A stretch of DNA of 64,000 nucleotides from assembly GCF_014656295.1 (NCBI RefSeq), contig NZ_BNCD01000005.1:186001-250000 (forward strand), read 5' to 3'. Made by a program: the position numbers and the translations under genes. This document shows positions 34,337-42,373 of the stretch, one piece after another. The stretch's first letter is position 1. The number at the start of each line of letters is the position of its first letter. The notes beneath the pieces were generated by a model. The model did no database searches. It had not been told where the DNA came from and saw only the letters and a program-made list of their open reading frames with translations. The stretch is from Streptomyces sulfonofaciens (GTDB taxonomy: Bacteria; Actinomycetota; Actinomycetes; Streptomycetales; Streptomycetaceae).

Positions 34337-34771
34337 ATGAAGCCACGTGTGTTCACACAGCGGTTCAGCTCCACGCCCCTCGGGGCGCGGCTCGCCCGGC
34401 ACCTGGCCGTGCACCAGCTCCACACCTGGGGCATCGCCCACGGCACGGACACCTCCGACACGGCCGCGCAGCTCGTCGCCGAACTCGCCGCCAACGCGGT
34501 CACGCACGGCCGGGTGGGCGGCCGGGACTTCGAGGTGCGGCTCACGCTCGCCGGCGGTGCGGACGCCGGGGCCGGTGCGGCGCTGACGATCGAGGTCTCC
34601 GACACCCGCGGCGAGTGCCGTCCGCCGGGACCGCACGGGGTCGCCGCACCCGGGCCGCTGTCCGGCGGCGGGCGCGGACTGTTCCTGGTGGAGGCGCTGG
34701 CCTCACGGTGGACCGTCCGCGAACGGTCGCCGGGCAAGACGGTCGTCGCGGAGCTGGACGTGAAGGGCTGA
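34337..34771 (+). CDS. RsbW-like ATP-binding protein (HATPase_c anti-sigma-type)
   Basis: 144 residues, a GHKL-fold serine-kinase/anti-sigma-like protein. The N-box is AAQLVAELAANAVTHG, the G1-like box is VSDTRGE and the G2 box is GGGRGLFLVEALA. The end KTVVAELDV closes the fold. In Streptomyces these occur next to XRE/DUF5753 and DUF397 genes as three-gene developmental cassettes of WhiJ type. It is divergent from the split regulator. The ATG at 34337 is the first Met before the fold. A target sigma factor is not in the window. Confidence 0.88.
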   Translation: MKPRVFTQRFSSTPLGARLARHLAVHQLHTWGIAHGTDTSDTAAQLVAELAANAVTHGRVGGRDFEVRLTLAGGADAGAGAALTIEVSDTRGECRPPGPHGVAAPGPLSGGGRGLFLVEALASRWTVRERSPGKTVVAELDVKG

Positions 34772-35007
34772 CCGGCGGTGGCGGAACCCCGCGCGGGGCG
34801 CGGTGGGGCCGTGGGGCCCGGACCGGCGCCCCGTCCCGCGGTGCGGGCCGTGCCGTCGGCAGCCGCTTCCCGGTGCCGGCCCGGGAGCGTGTGACGTTCG
34901 CCGCGCCGACGGGTCCGCCGCGGTCGGACGAGTGCACTGGGCAGAGGGGGCGCGGCGCGGTCGGGGCTCGGTGTGCGGTGGGCGGCGGTGGGGTGCTCGC
35001 CGCGCGC

Positions 35008-35883
35008 TCACGGCTGGGGCGGCCCGGAGAGGTAGTGCCCCTCGTCGTCGTAGGGCCAGGCGTTGGCGACACATCCGTGCAGGCCCTTGATCTGCTGCAT
35101 CATCACGGGGGCCGGCCTTCCGGGGCCCGGGCAGCCCTCGTGCTGGTGGCCCAGGAAGTGCCCCATCTCATGGTTGATGATCAGCGCGCGGTAGTCGTGG
35201 ATCGGACCGTCGAACGTGGGCGAGCCCTCGATCCAGCGCTTGAGGTTCACCACGACCCCGCCGGGCACCTCGCAGTCGTACTCGCCGCCGGTGTCCTGGT
35301 GGATGCCCTGCCAGCACAGGGCGTCCGCGGTCCCCGGTGTGGCGATCATCACCTTGAGGTCGTGGGGTCCCGAACTCACCAACCGGAACGAGGAGACGCC
35401 GTTGCGGGTCCAGCCCCGCGGCGCCGCGAGTATGCCCGCGATCTCGTTCGCCGCCTGTTCCGGCGCTATGCCGATGCCCTTCTCGATCTCCACCATGTAC
35501 CGGAGCAGGGTCCGGCCGTGACCGACCGTCGCGCCGTCGGCTTGGGCGGTGACGAAGGTGCCGGGCCCGGTCTCCGGAATCCTGGTCGTGGCGGGGGTGG
35601 GCGGGGTGGGGGAGGCCGACGGATGCGGAGCGCGCCTCGCCGCGGGATGCCGGGACGCGGCCGGAGCCGGTGCCGCGGCGTGGCCGGAGCGCGGGGCGGG
35701 GGCCGCCGCGTACGACGTGCCGAGGCCCGTGCCGAACCAGTGGTGGACGCTCACGCTGCCCGCGACCAGCACCGCCAGCGAGAGGAGGCCCAGCAGGAGC
35801 GTGCGCGACCTGCGCGATCTGTGGCGGCCCGCGCGCCGGGTACCACCGCCCCGGCCACCTGATCCGAACCTGTGCTGCTGCAT
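35008..35883 (-). CDS. DUF3152 secreted or membrane-anchored putative metallopeptidase
   Basis: 291 residues. A basic N-terminus precedes one hydrophobic helix (TLLLGLLSLAVLVAGSVSV) acting as signal or anchor. A ~60-residue Pro/Ala/His-rich linker follows, then the DUF3152 domain. The domain has ETGPGTFVTAQADGATVGHG, VNLKRWIEGSPTF, the zinc-type motif INHEMGHFLGHQHEGCPG (HExGH followed by a third His) and PVMMQQIKGLHGCVANAWP. The role is unknown, though the motif suggests a zinc-dependent peptidase. Starts at 35883 (ATG) and 35886 (GTG) both follow AAGGGAG. The 236 bp separating it from the RsbW-like gene hold only GC-rich sequence. Confidence 0.88.
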   Translation of the reverse strand: MQQHRFGSGGRGGGTRRAGRHRSRRSRTLLLGLLSLAVLVAGSVSVHHWFGTGLGTSYAAAPAPRSGHAAAPAPAASRHPAARRAPHPSASPTPPTPATTRIPETGPGTFVTAQADGATVGHGRTLLRYMVEIEKGIGIAPEQAANEIAGILAAPRGWTRNGVSSFRLVSSGPHDLKVMIATPGTADALCWQGIHQDTGGEYDCEVPGGVVVNLKRWIEGSPTFDGPIHDYRALIINHEMGHFLGHQHEGCPGPGRPAPVMMQQIKGLHGCVANAWPYDDEGHYLSGPPQP

Positions 35884-35886
35884 CAC

Positions 35887-36538
35887 GGAAAAACTCCCTT
35901 ATCGACTTTGACAACGAGCAGAGGTCCTCGCCGGTTCGAACATCGCTCAGCGGATGGCGGTACGGGCCCGTGCCGCTGCGGCAGTGCCGTGCCGGCGGCA
36001 CGGGTGACCGAGGGCGTGGGGCGTCCGGCTCTGCTCGGGCCGGGCCGGGCCACGAGCGGACCGGGGACGCGGCACAGGACGAGCGCGTCATGGCCAAGGA
36101 TGCGTCATGGGCACGGACGCGCCGCGGGCGGGCTGCCTCATGGGCGGGGGCGCGCCGCGTGCGGGGAAGCGCCGCCGGCGGGCGGTGTGCCGCGGGCGGG
36201 CGGTGTGCCGCGGGCCGTCCCGGTGCGCCGGGACGGGCGTCCGGTCCGCTCCGGTCCGGTCCGGTTCGGTCCCGCTCCGGTCCGGTCCGGTTCGGGGCCG
36301 GCGGTCCCGGGTGCGCCGCGGGCGGTACGGCTCGGGCTCGGGGGTGCTCATGGCCGCCCAGGCTGGTGCAGTCAGGCGATGGTCACTGGCCCGCAGGATG
36401 ACCAACCCGTAACAGCGGGTCCGTGGTCGGCGCAGGGCGAGTGGGAACCGCGCGGAAAGTGCCTTCCTGCCGGCACGGCGGAAGCCTTCGACAAGGCCCC
36501 GCCGTCCCGGTTCGGAAGGCACGTCCGCGTTCGGTGGA
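35887..36538. other. 652-bp non-coding region with nested tandem duplications
   Basis: No convincing gene. A 26-bp unit (CGCTCCGGTCCGGTCCGG plus 8 bp) occurs twice at 36247-36297. An 18-bp unit (CGGTGTGCCGCGGGCGGG) occurs about twice at 36183-36218. A smaller TCATGGGC/GCACGG repeat sits at 36090-36145. The left end (35887-35945) is less GC-rich and probably holds the promoter of the DUF3152 gene; the right end carries the lectin terminator. Confidence 0.6.
36401..36428 (-). terminator. Weak hairpin downstream of the lectin gene
   Basis: GACCA-ACCCG, loop TAACAG, CGGGT, a 3-nt bulge and TGGTC can pair 5+5 bp. It lies about 110 bp after the lectin stop. Confidence 0.4.
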
Positions 36539-37000
36539 TCAGAAGGTCAGACTGATCTGCTCACCCTGCACGGTCCAGTGCTGGCGGGGCCCGGAGGAGT
36601 TGCACCCCTCCACGAAGACCATCCGGGTCCTGCCGTAGTCGGTGGCCAGGCACATGCCGGGGTTCAGCGACTGGTAGATCGACTCGCCGTTGACGGTCCA
36701 GTGCTGGCCGGGTCTGGAGTCGCACTCCTGCACGGAGACGATCCGGGTGGTCCCGAAGTCGGTGCTCAGGCACATGCCGGGGTTCAGCGACTGGTAGATC
36801 GACTCGCCGTTGACGGTCCAGTGCTGGCCGGGTCTGGAGTCGCACTCCTGCACGGAGACGATCCGGGTGGTCCCGAAGTCCGTGGACAGGCACATGGTGC
36901 CGGACGCCTCGGCGGTCGAGGGCAGTGCGAAGGACGTCAGCGCGAACGACGTCAGTGCGAGAAGGGCGGGTACGAGGAGCTTGCGCAACACGTTGGCCAC
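36539..37000 (-). CDS. Secreted ricin-type β-trefoil lectin with three 40-residue repeats
   Basis: 153 residues: a signal peptide (VLRKLLVPALLALTSFALTS, cleavage near residue 31) followed by exactly three ~40-residue repeats, each with MCLxTDxGxTRxVxVxxC and the QHW variant of the QxW carbohydrate-binding motif. Three repeats make one β-trefoil, so the mature protein is a single minimal lectin domain with no catalytic part. Repeats 1 and 2 are near-identical at both protein and DNA level; repeat 3 has diverged. Each repeat has a Cys pair. The GTG at 37000 has GAAGGG upstream. The sugar ligand is unknown. Confidence 0.85.
   Translation of the reverse strand: MANVLRKLLVPALLALTSFALTSFALPSTAEASGTMCLSTDFGTTRIVSVQECDSRPGQHWTVNGESIYQSLNPGMCLSTDFGTTRIVSVQECDSRPGQHWTVNGESIYQSLNPGMCLATDYGRTRMVFVEGCNSSGPRQHWTVQGEQISLTF
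36651..36890 (-). repeat. 120-bp tandem duplication inside the lectin gene
   Basis: 36651-36770 and 36771-36890 differ, by eye, at only three positions (all within the last ten bases), and encode the first two 40-residue trefoil repeats. The DNA identity far exceeds what protein constraint requires, which implies a recent duplication or gene conversion. Confidence 0.93.
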
Positions 37001-37115
37001 GAGGTGGAACCCTTCACGGTCGGCAGATCCACATCAGCCGGCGCGCATCCGCTGGTCCCGGCCAAGGGATCTGTGCGATTACGGGCGTGAAGGATCCTCT
37101 CATTCCTGCGGCCAT

Positions 37116-37157
37116 ATGTGTCACATGCGGTACATAACTTTTCCAGCCGATATGTAC
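37116..37157. promoter_or_regulatory. Two adjacent inverted repeats in an AT-rich region upstream of the lectin gene
   Basis: ATGTG-T-CACAT (37116-37126) is a perfect 11-bp palindrome. GTACATA (37130-37136) pairs with TATGTAC (37151-37157) across 14 bp. They lie about 115-155 bp upstream of the lectin start in the least GC-rich part of the 278-bp convergent-side gap. They are good candidates for regulator sites or promoter structure. Confidence 0.5.
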
Positions 37158-37278
37158 TGACAGAGGCGTCCTCCGCTCGACTCGTCCGGGCAGGCACGGC
37201 CGGCCGAGCGGACGAACGACGTCCTGGCCGGCCGGCTGCCGCCTGCGCCGCCGCCACGAGCGCAGGGCCGAACCCGTG

Positions 37279-38271
37279 CTACCCCTGGATTCCGGTGTCC
37301 ATCGCGGAGACCCGGTCGCCAAAGAGTTGGACGTCCTCGACGAGGCTGCCCAGAGCCCGGAGCGTCGGCACGTCCAGCGCCACGGAGGCTGCTGCGACGT
37401 TCTCCTCCAGGTGGCGACGTGTACGGGTCCCGGGGATGGCGAAGATGTCATCGCCCTGCGCCAGCACCCAGGCCAGTGCGAGCTGGGCGCTGCTGACCCC
37501 GAGGCCGGCTGCGATCTGCCCGATACGTTCGACCAACGCGAGGTTGGAGTCGAGGTTCTCCTTCTGGAAGCGGGGGTAGATGCGGCGCAGGTCCTGCTCC
37601 GCGAGCGAGTCGGCGGAACGCACGCCGCCGGTGAGGAACCCCCGGCCGAGCGGCGCGTAGGCGACGAACCCGATCCCCAGCCGCCGGACGGTCTCCAGCA
37701 CTCCGTTCGACTCCATGTCGCGGGCGAACAGCGAGTACTCGCTCTCCACGGCTGACAGCGGCGCCGTGGCGTGCGCCCGCACGATGGTGTCGGGCCTCAC
37801 CTCGCTGATCCCGAGGTAGCGCACCTTCCCCGCGGCCACCAGCTCTCCGAGCGCGCCGAAGGTCTCCTCCACGGGCACGCGGGGGTCGACCCGGTGCTGG
37901 TAGTAGAGGTCGATGCGATCGGTGTCCAGGTTGCGCAGGGAGCGCTCGACACTCGCCCGCACATACTCGGGACGGCCGTTGGCCCCGCCGATCGTCCTTC
38001 CCTCGTCGTCCATCTCGGCTCCGCCGAATTTGGTGGCGACGACGACCGCGTCGCGCCGCCCGGACAACGCACGGCCGAGGAGCCTCTCGCCGGAGAAAGC
38101 GCCGTAATGATCAGCCGTGTCGAACATCGTCACGCCGAGTTCTATCGCCCGCTGGACGGTCCTGACGGATTCATCTTCGTCCGCCGCTCCATAGGAACCG
38201 GTAAGCCCCATGCACCCCAGGCCCTCCGCGGAGGACACCAGCCCCTGGCTCCCTACTGAACGCATTTCCAT
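37279..38271 (-). CDS. Aldo/keto reductase
   Basis: 330-residue NADPH-dependent (β/α)8 oxidoreductase of the AKR13/YakC-like type. The tetrad is present: Asp and Tyr in FDTADHYGAFSGERLLG, Lys in VVVATKFGG and His in LYYQHRVDP. SAVESEYSLFARDME and FVAYAPLGRGFLTG are typical. The C-terminus (ALAWVLAQGDDIFAIPGTRT) supplies NADPH contacts. The ATG at 38271 has GGAGAGA at -11; an ATG two codons in is possible. It is divergent from an XRE regulator with a perfect palindrome between them. Confidence 0.94.
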   Translation of the reverse strand: MEMRSVGSQGLVSSAEGLGCMGLTGSYGAADEDESVRTVQRAIELGVTMFDTADHYGAFSGERLLGRALSGRRDAVVVATKFGGAEMDDEGRTIGGANGRPEYVRASVERSLRNLDTDRIDLYYQHRVDPRVPVEETFGALGELVAAGKVRYLGISEVRPDTIVRAHATAPLSAVESEYSLFARDMESNGVLETVRRLGIGFVAYAPLGRGFLTGGVRSADSLAEQDLRRIYPRFQKENLDSNLALVERIGQIAAGLGVSSAQLALAWVLAQGDDIFAIPGTRTRRHLEENVAAASVALDVPTLRALGSLVEDVQLFGDRVSAMDTGIQG

Positions 38272-38454
38272 AATCTTGGATCTCTCCGCATTCGCATTGG
38301 TCGAACAATGGCGTGCGCCCTCTGTGAAACGCCGCCCACGTGCTGCCGGGAAAGGTGGCCGCGCCTCGCGCCGAACCGCTCCGTTCTTCCCCAACTGCTG
38401 CCTTCAGTTGAGCACACACGGCCTGCTCATCCCGCGCTTCAGGGATCGGCAAGC

Positions 38455-38468
38455 GGTTCCTAGGAACC
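38455..38468. promoter_or_regulatory. Perfect 14-bp palindrome, candidate XRE operator
   Basis: GGTTCCTAGGAACC lies in the AKR/XRE divergent gap, 42 bp before the XRE start and 184 bp before the AKR start. TAGGCT at 38476-38481 could be the -10 of the XRE gene, with the palindrome then over its -35. The rest of the 239-bp gap is unremarkable. Confidence 0.6.
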
Positions 38469-38510
38469 TGACTGCTAGGCTCATCGGATGATCACGTCTC
38501 GCACGGAACC

Positions 38511-39371
38511 ATGACCATGAGCACAAGGCGCAATGCGGAACTGGGGACCTTTCTCAAGACGTGTCGTGCCCGTCTGAAGCCCGGCGACAACGGACCCCGG
38601 CCCGGAGGACAACGGCGTGTGCCGGGCCTTCGGAGAGAAGAAGTCGCCGACATCGCGGGTGTGAGCCTCGACTACTACGCGCGTCTCGAACAGGGCCGCC
38701 AGGTCACCGCATCGCCGTCGGTGCTCGACGCCGTCGCCCGGGCCCTTCGGCTGTCCGACGGCGAACGGACCCATCTGTACACGCTGGCGGGCGTGGCACG
38801 GGCCGCCCAGGGCCACCCGGGGACCGGCCCGGGGGAGGACACCGTCGACGACAGGGTCCGACACGTCCTGGACGCCCTGGGGAGCACACCGGCGATCGTG
38901 TGCGGCCCGTATCTCGACGTACTCGCCGCGAACGAGGCAGCCGGATTTCTCTTCACCGACTTCGACGCGCTGCCGTCCGTTGAGCGAAACGCGCTGCGTT
39001 GGATGCTGCTCGCACCCGCCGCCCGGGACCTCTACGGCGATCAGTGGGAGGAATCCGCCAGAGAGATGGTGGGCATGCTGCGGATCGATTCCGGGCGATA
39101 CCGGAAAACGCGCCGGGCGGACGAGATCATGACGGAGCTCGAAGAGAAGAGTTCGCTGTTCCGCCGAATCTGGCGAGCGTACCAGGTGTCCACCTGGAGC
39201 ATCAGTGAGAAAGACCTGCTGCACCCGGTGGCCGGCCCCCTGCGGTTCCGCAACGCATCCATCTCGGTCGACGGTGTGCCTGGCCTGACAATCTTCCTCG
39301 TCATTCCGGAGGACCGCGCCGCCTTCGAGGCGGCATTCGAAAAATCGAGAGTTCCGGCCCGGAACCGGTAG
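38511..39371 (+). CDS. XRE-type regulator with MmyB-like ligand-binding domain
   Basis: 286 residues. The helix-turn-helix (VPGLRREEVADIAGVSLDYY and ARLEQGRQVTASPSVLDAVA) is followed by a PAS-like MmyB domain (AIVCGPYLDVLAANEAAGFL, FTDFDALP, ERNALRWMLLAPAARDLYGD, FRRIWRAYQVS). These regulators usually sit divergent from an oxidoreductase gene, as here with the aldo/keto reductase. The ligand is proposed to be a small hydrophobic molecule in the family. The ATG at 38511 or 38517 may be used. Confidence 0.92.
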   Translation: MTMSTRRNAELGTFLKTCRARLKPGDNGPRPGGQRRVPGLRREEVADIAGVSLDYYARLEQGRQVTASPSVLDAVARALRLSDGERTHLYTLAGVARAAQGHPGTGPGEDTVDDRVRHVLDALGSTPAIVCGPYLDVLAANEAAGFLFTDFDALPSVERNALRWMLLAPAARDLYGDQWEESAREMVGMLRIDSGRYRKTRRADEIMTELEEKSSLFRRIWRAYQVSTWSISEKDLLHPVAGPLRFRNASISVDGVPGLTIFLVIPEDRAAFEAAFEKSRVPARNR

Positions 39372-39557
39372 CCCGGGGGCGGCGCGTCGTCCCGTTCGCG
39401 CCACCCGCGGGAGCGGACGGTTCGCACGGCGGGGCCTCGGACCGGTGTGAGGTGGTCGGTCTCAGCCGAGCCGCCTGGTGATCGGCGGCCCGGACCGCAC
39501 GGGTACGGGCGCCGCGGACGAGAGCGGCCTGCGAGCAGCCCGTCCCGGCATGACCTC

Positions 39558-40190
39558 TCAGAGCCGTCCGGCCCCGGCGAGGGCCAGCAGGTCGTTCGCG
39601 GCCTCGTGGGAGCGGATGCGGATGGCGGCCGGGCCGGGGACCGGTCCGCCGAGCAGAGCGGTGTCCACGATCTCCGCCTGAAGGAGGGCGGAGAAGACGT
39701 GGGCGGCCCGGACGGGATCGCTGACCTTGGCGCGCAGCTTCGCCGGCCACCGGGACAGGTGCCGCGTGAACAGGGCCGTGCGGTCTCCGAGGATCTCCTG
39801 CTGGTAGCGGCGGCCGAGCTCGGGGAAGCGCTGCGCGTCCCGGGCCACCACCCTGAACAGTGCCAACTGCTGCTCGGACAGGATGTGCCGGAGGAGCTCG
39901 CAGCCCGCCTCCGTCAGGCCCTCCAGGGGCGGCAGGTCCAGCCATTGCGGGTCCGCGGTCTGCGCGGAGGTGTCGCAGGCCGCCTGGATGACGGCGACGA
40001 AGAGGTCGTCCTTGCCGTCGAAGTGCCGGTACAGGGTGGTGATGGACACGCCCGCGCTCGCGGCGATGCGGTTGACCGAGCTCCCGCCGTACCCCTCTTC
40101 GAGGAAGGCCGCGAGGGCGGCATTGACGATCGCCTCGCGCTTGCGCGCCATCAGGCGCGCCTTGGGGTCGTTGTCGGCCCACGTCCGCAC
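39558..40190 (-). CDS. TetR family transcriptional regulator
   Basis: 210 residues. The N-terminal helix-turn-helix is canonical (REAIVNAALAAFLEEGYGGS, VNRIAASAGVSITTLYRHFD, KDDLFVAVI), followed by an α-helical ligand domain with the RVVARDAQRFPELGRRY stretch of the AcrR-like C-terminal families. The GTG at 40190 has GGAGG 7 nt upstream. It is divergent from the NmrA-like gene across 102 bp containing a promoter and an inverted repeat, so it most likely represses that gene. Between its stop and 39371 lie 186 bp without a supported gene. Confidence 0.93.
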   Translation of the reverse strand: MRTWADNDPKARLMARKREAIVNAALAAFLEEGYGGSSVNRIAASAGVSITTLYRHFDGKDDLFVAVIQAACDTSAQTADPQWLDLPPLEGLTEAGCELLRHILSEQQLALFRVVARDAQRFPELGRRYQQEILGDRTALFTRHLSRWPAKLRAKVSDPVRAAHVFSALLQAEIVDTALLGGPVPGPAAIRIRSHEAANDLLALAGAGRL

Positions 40191-40216
40191 GGTTCTTCCT
40201 CCGGTCCCACGTCGAC

Positions 40217-40273
40217 TTGACAGAGCATACGACAGCGCTGACTATCGCGTCATACGAAAGTGATTGCTTTCGT
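40217..40273 (+). promoter_or_regulatory. Promoter and TetR-type inverted repeat upstream of the NmrA-like gene
   Basis: TTGACA (40217-40222), a 17-bp spacer and GACTAT (40240-40245) form a plausible vegetative promoter. Just downstream ACGAAAG (40254-40260), TGATTG and CTTTCGT (40267-40273) form a perfect 7-bp inverted repeat, placed where a bound TetR dimer would block elongation. CATACGA is also repeated at 40226 and 40251. Confidence 0.6.
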
Positions 40274-40292
40274 CATGGGCAAGGAGCGACAC

Positions 40293-41207
40293 ATGCCGGA
40301 CACGGACACCTCGCGAGTACTGGTCCTCGGGGCCACCGGCCGCACCGGATCAGCGGTCGTGAAGGCGCTGGAGGCGACACCCGGTCGAGCGGTCCCGGTG
40401 CGGGCCTCGCGCCGCGGGACGACCGTCGAGCAGTGGATCAAGGAGGGGAAGGACGCCGTCCGTATCGATCTCGACGACCCCGGCACCTTCCCCGGCGCAC
40501 TCAAGGGCATCGACCGGGTATTCCTGGTGACCGGCTACACCTCGGCGATGAACCACCAGGCCAAGACCCTGGTGGACGCCGCCGAGGACGCCGGAGTCAG
40601 CTTCCTGGTGCACCTGGGGGTGTTCAGCGACGGACGCTCCACCGACCCGCACTTCGCCTGGCACGAACTGGTGGAGCGCTACATCGCCGGCTCCAGGCTG
40701 GCCTGGGCGCATGTGCACCCGCACGTGTTCATGGAGAACCTGCTGGGCATCAACCGGCTGCGCGACGGCCGGATGGTGTGGCCGATGGGCGACAAGCGGG
40801 TCGGCTGGGTCGCCGCCGACGACATCGCAGCGGTCGTGGCCAAGGTCCTGGCCGAAGGCCCCGGGACGCATGCGGGCAAGGACTACTACCTGTCCACCGA
40901 TCTCCTCAACGGCGCCGAGGTTGCCGAGGCCCTCACCACCGCCCTCGGACGGGAGATCCCCGCGCTGGTCCTGACCCCGGACGATCTGCAACGCATGATC
41001 GACGCCGGGCTGGACACCGTGCCCGCCGACATGGACGCCGCGTACGCGGCCAGCACACTGATCTGGGCGCGAGAGGTCTACGAGGGCCGCTTCGACCACT
41101 TGGCGGTCACCACCGGCACGGTCCGGGACCTGCTCGGCCGGGAGCCCGTCCACCTCGGCCCATGGGCCGCCGCGCACCGCCGTGAACTGCTCGGCCGGCT
41201 CTCCTGA
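40293..41207 (+). CDS. NmrA-like NAD(P)-binding oxidoreductase
   Basis: 304-residue atypical SDR of the NmrA/ergot-alkaloid (AgnL4/FgaFS-like) group. The cofactor motif LGATGRTGSAVVKAL is at the N-terminus, with RASRRGTT suggesting NADP. Family features are VFLVTGYTSAMNHQAKTLVDAA, HLGVFSDGRSTDPHFAWHE (the active-site Tyr is absent, as usual for NmrA types) and RVGWVAADDIAAVVAKVLAE. The ATG at 40293 has AAGGAG at -9. It is probably controlled by the divergent TetR and may act in redox or quinone sensing. Confidence 0.9.
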   Translation: MPDTDTSRVLVLGATGRTGSAVVKALEATPGRAVPVRASRRGTTVEQWIKEGKDAVRIDLDDPGTFPGALKGIDRVFLVTGYTSAMNHQAKTLVDAAEDAGVSFLVHLGVFSDGRSTDPHFAWHELVERYIAGSRLAWAHVHPHVFMENLLGINRLRDGRMVWPMGDKRVGWVAADDIAAVVAKVLAEGPGTHAGKDYYLSTDLLNGAEVAEALTTALGREIPALVLTPDDLQRMIDAGLDTVPADMDAAYAASTLIWAREVYEGRFDHLAVTTGTVRDLLGREPVHLGPWAAAHRRELLGRLS

Positions 41208-41568
41208 CGGCGCCGCGCACGGCTCGCTGTGCCGGAGTGCCGTCCGGGTGCGGACGGTGCCGTGATGTCGGGCAAGGGGCGCCTCCGGCCGTCGGCGTCC
41301 TCGCCGGCCGAGTGTTTGCCAGGCGCGTCCACGGGACTGGCGGGCGTGTGCGGCTCGGCCCCCGTCGGCCGGGCGCAGCCCGCCGGTGCCGCGGCCGGTC
41401 CGCCGCTGCCCGGGCACCCGCGGTGGCCGATACCCGGCCGATACACAGACGAGCCCTGATGGATGCCTGGCCGGGGCGGCATCGAGACCTCCCCGTCGCA
41501 GGCTGGAGGCCGATCCCCCCGCCCCGGCCTCCGACCCGGCCCCCGGCCTCCGACACAGATGGGAAGCA

Positions 41569-42372
41569 ATGCCCGTGCCGCCCCCCGGCGAGGCGCCGCC
41601 GATGCCCGGCGAGAACCCGCCCGCCCCCGTCAGCCTGCTGCTCGTCGAGGACGACGAGGTGATCCGCAGAACGGTCGCCATGGCCCTGGAGCGCTACGGG
41701 TACCGCGTCAGCGTGGCGGCTGACGGGCTCACCGGGCTCGAACTCTTCCGTGAGCTGAAGCCCGACCTGCTGCTGCTCGACGTGATGCTGCCCCACCTCG
41801 ACGGCATCGGGCTCTGCCGCAGGATCCGCGAGTCCGCTCTGGAGCCGATCCTGATGATGTCCGCGCGCGGCGACGCGCTGGACGTGGTGTCGGGCCTGGA
41901 GGCCGGTGCCGACGACTACGTCGTCAAGCCGGTCGACACCTCCGTCCTGGTGGCCAGGATCCGCTCGCTGCTGCGGCGCGCCACCTTCGCACCGCAGGCG
42001 GAGCGCGGCCGGGCGGACACCGGGCGCGCCGCCGGGAACGGCGCGGGGCAGGGCACGTTGGGCCCGTACGCACCGCCCCCGGACTCCGACCGGCTCGTCT
42101 TCGGCGACCTGACCGTGGACACCGCGGGCCTGGACGTCTTCAGGGCCGGCACCCGGGTCGCGCTGACACCCACCGAACTGCGGCTGCTGCTGGAGTTCGC
42201 GGCCCACCCCGGTGTGGTGCTCGACCGCCAGACGCTGCTGCGCAACGTCTGGGACTACGGCTGGGACGGCGACAGCCGCGTCGTCGACCTGTGCGTGCAG
42301 CGGCTGCGCCGCAAGATCGGCGCGGAACGCATCGAGACGGTGCGCGGGTTCGGCTACAAGCTGAGGCGCTGA
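41569..42372 (+). CDS. OmpR-family response regulator (CseB-like)
   Basis: 267 residues. The receiver domain has the acidic pocket VEDDE (27-30), phosphoacceptor Asp71 in LLLLDVML, and Lys in DDYVVKPVD. A ~35-residue Gly/Ala/Arg linker follows. The winged-helix domain has LTPTELRLLLEFAAHPGVVL, then WDYGWDGDSRVVDLCVQRLR and ETVRGFGYKL. Overall it resembles CseB, though no sigE or cseA is nearby. The ATG at 41569 follows GGGAAG; a Pro-rich ~20-residue start precedes the receiver. The partner kinase starts 1 bp after its stop. The 361-bp upstream gap (41208-41568) holds no supported gene. Confidence 0.93.
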   Translation: MPVPPPGEAPPMPGENPPAPVSLLLVEDDEVIRRTVAMALERYGYRVSVAADGLTGLELFRELKPDLLLLDVMLPHLDGIGLCRRIRESALEPILMMSARGDALDVVSGLEAGADDYVVKPVDTSVLVARIRSLLRRATFAPQAERGRADTGRAAGNGAGQGTLGPYAPPPDSDRLVFGDLTVDTAGLDVFRAGTRVALTPTELRLLLEFAAHPGVVLDRQTLLRNVWDYGWDGDSRVVDLCVQRLRRKIGAERIETVRGFGYKLRR

Positions 42373-42373
42373 G

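Noticed and set aside
36088..36522. 144-codon minus-strand open frame in the repeat-rich gap
   Set aside because: Pure Arg/Pro/Thr/Gly low complexity generated by tandem repeats, no ribosome-binding site, no recognisable domain.
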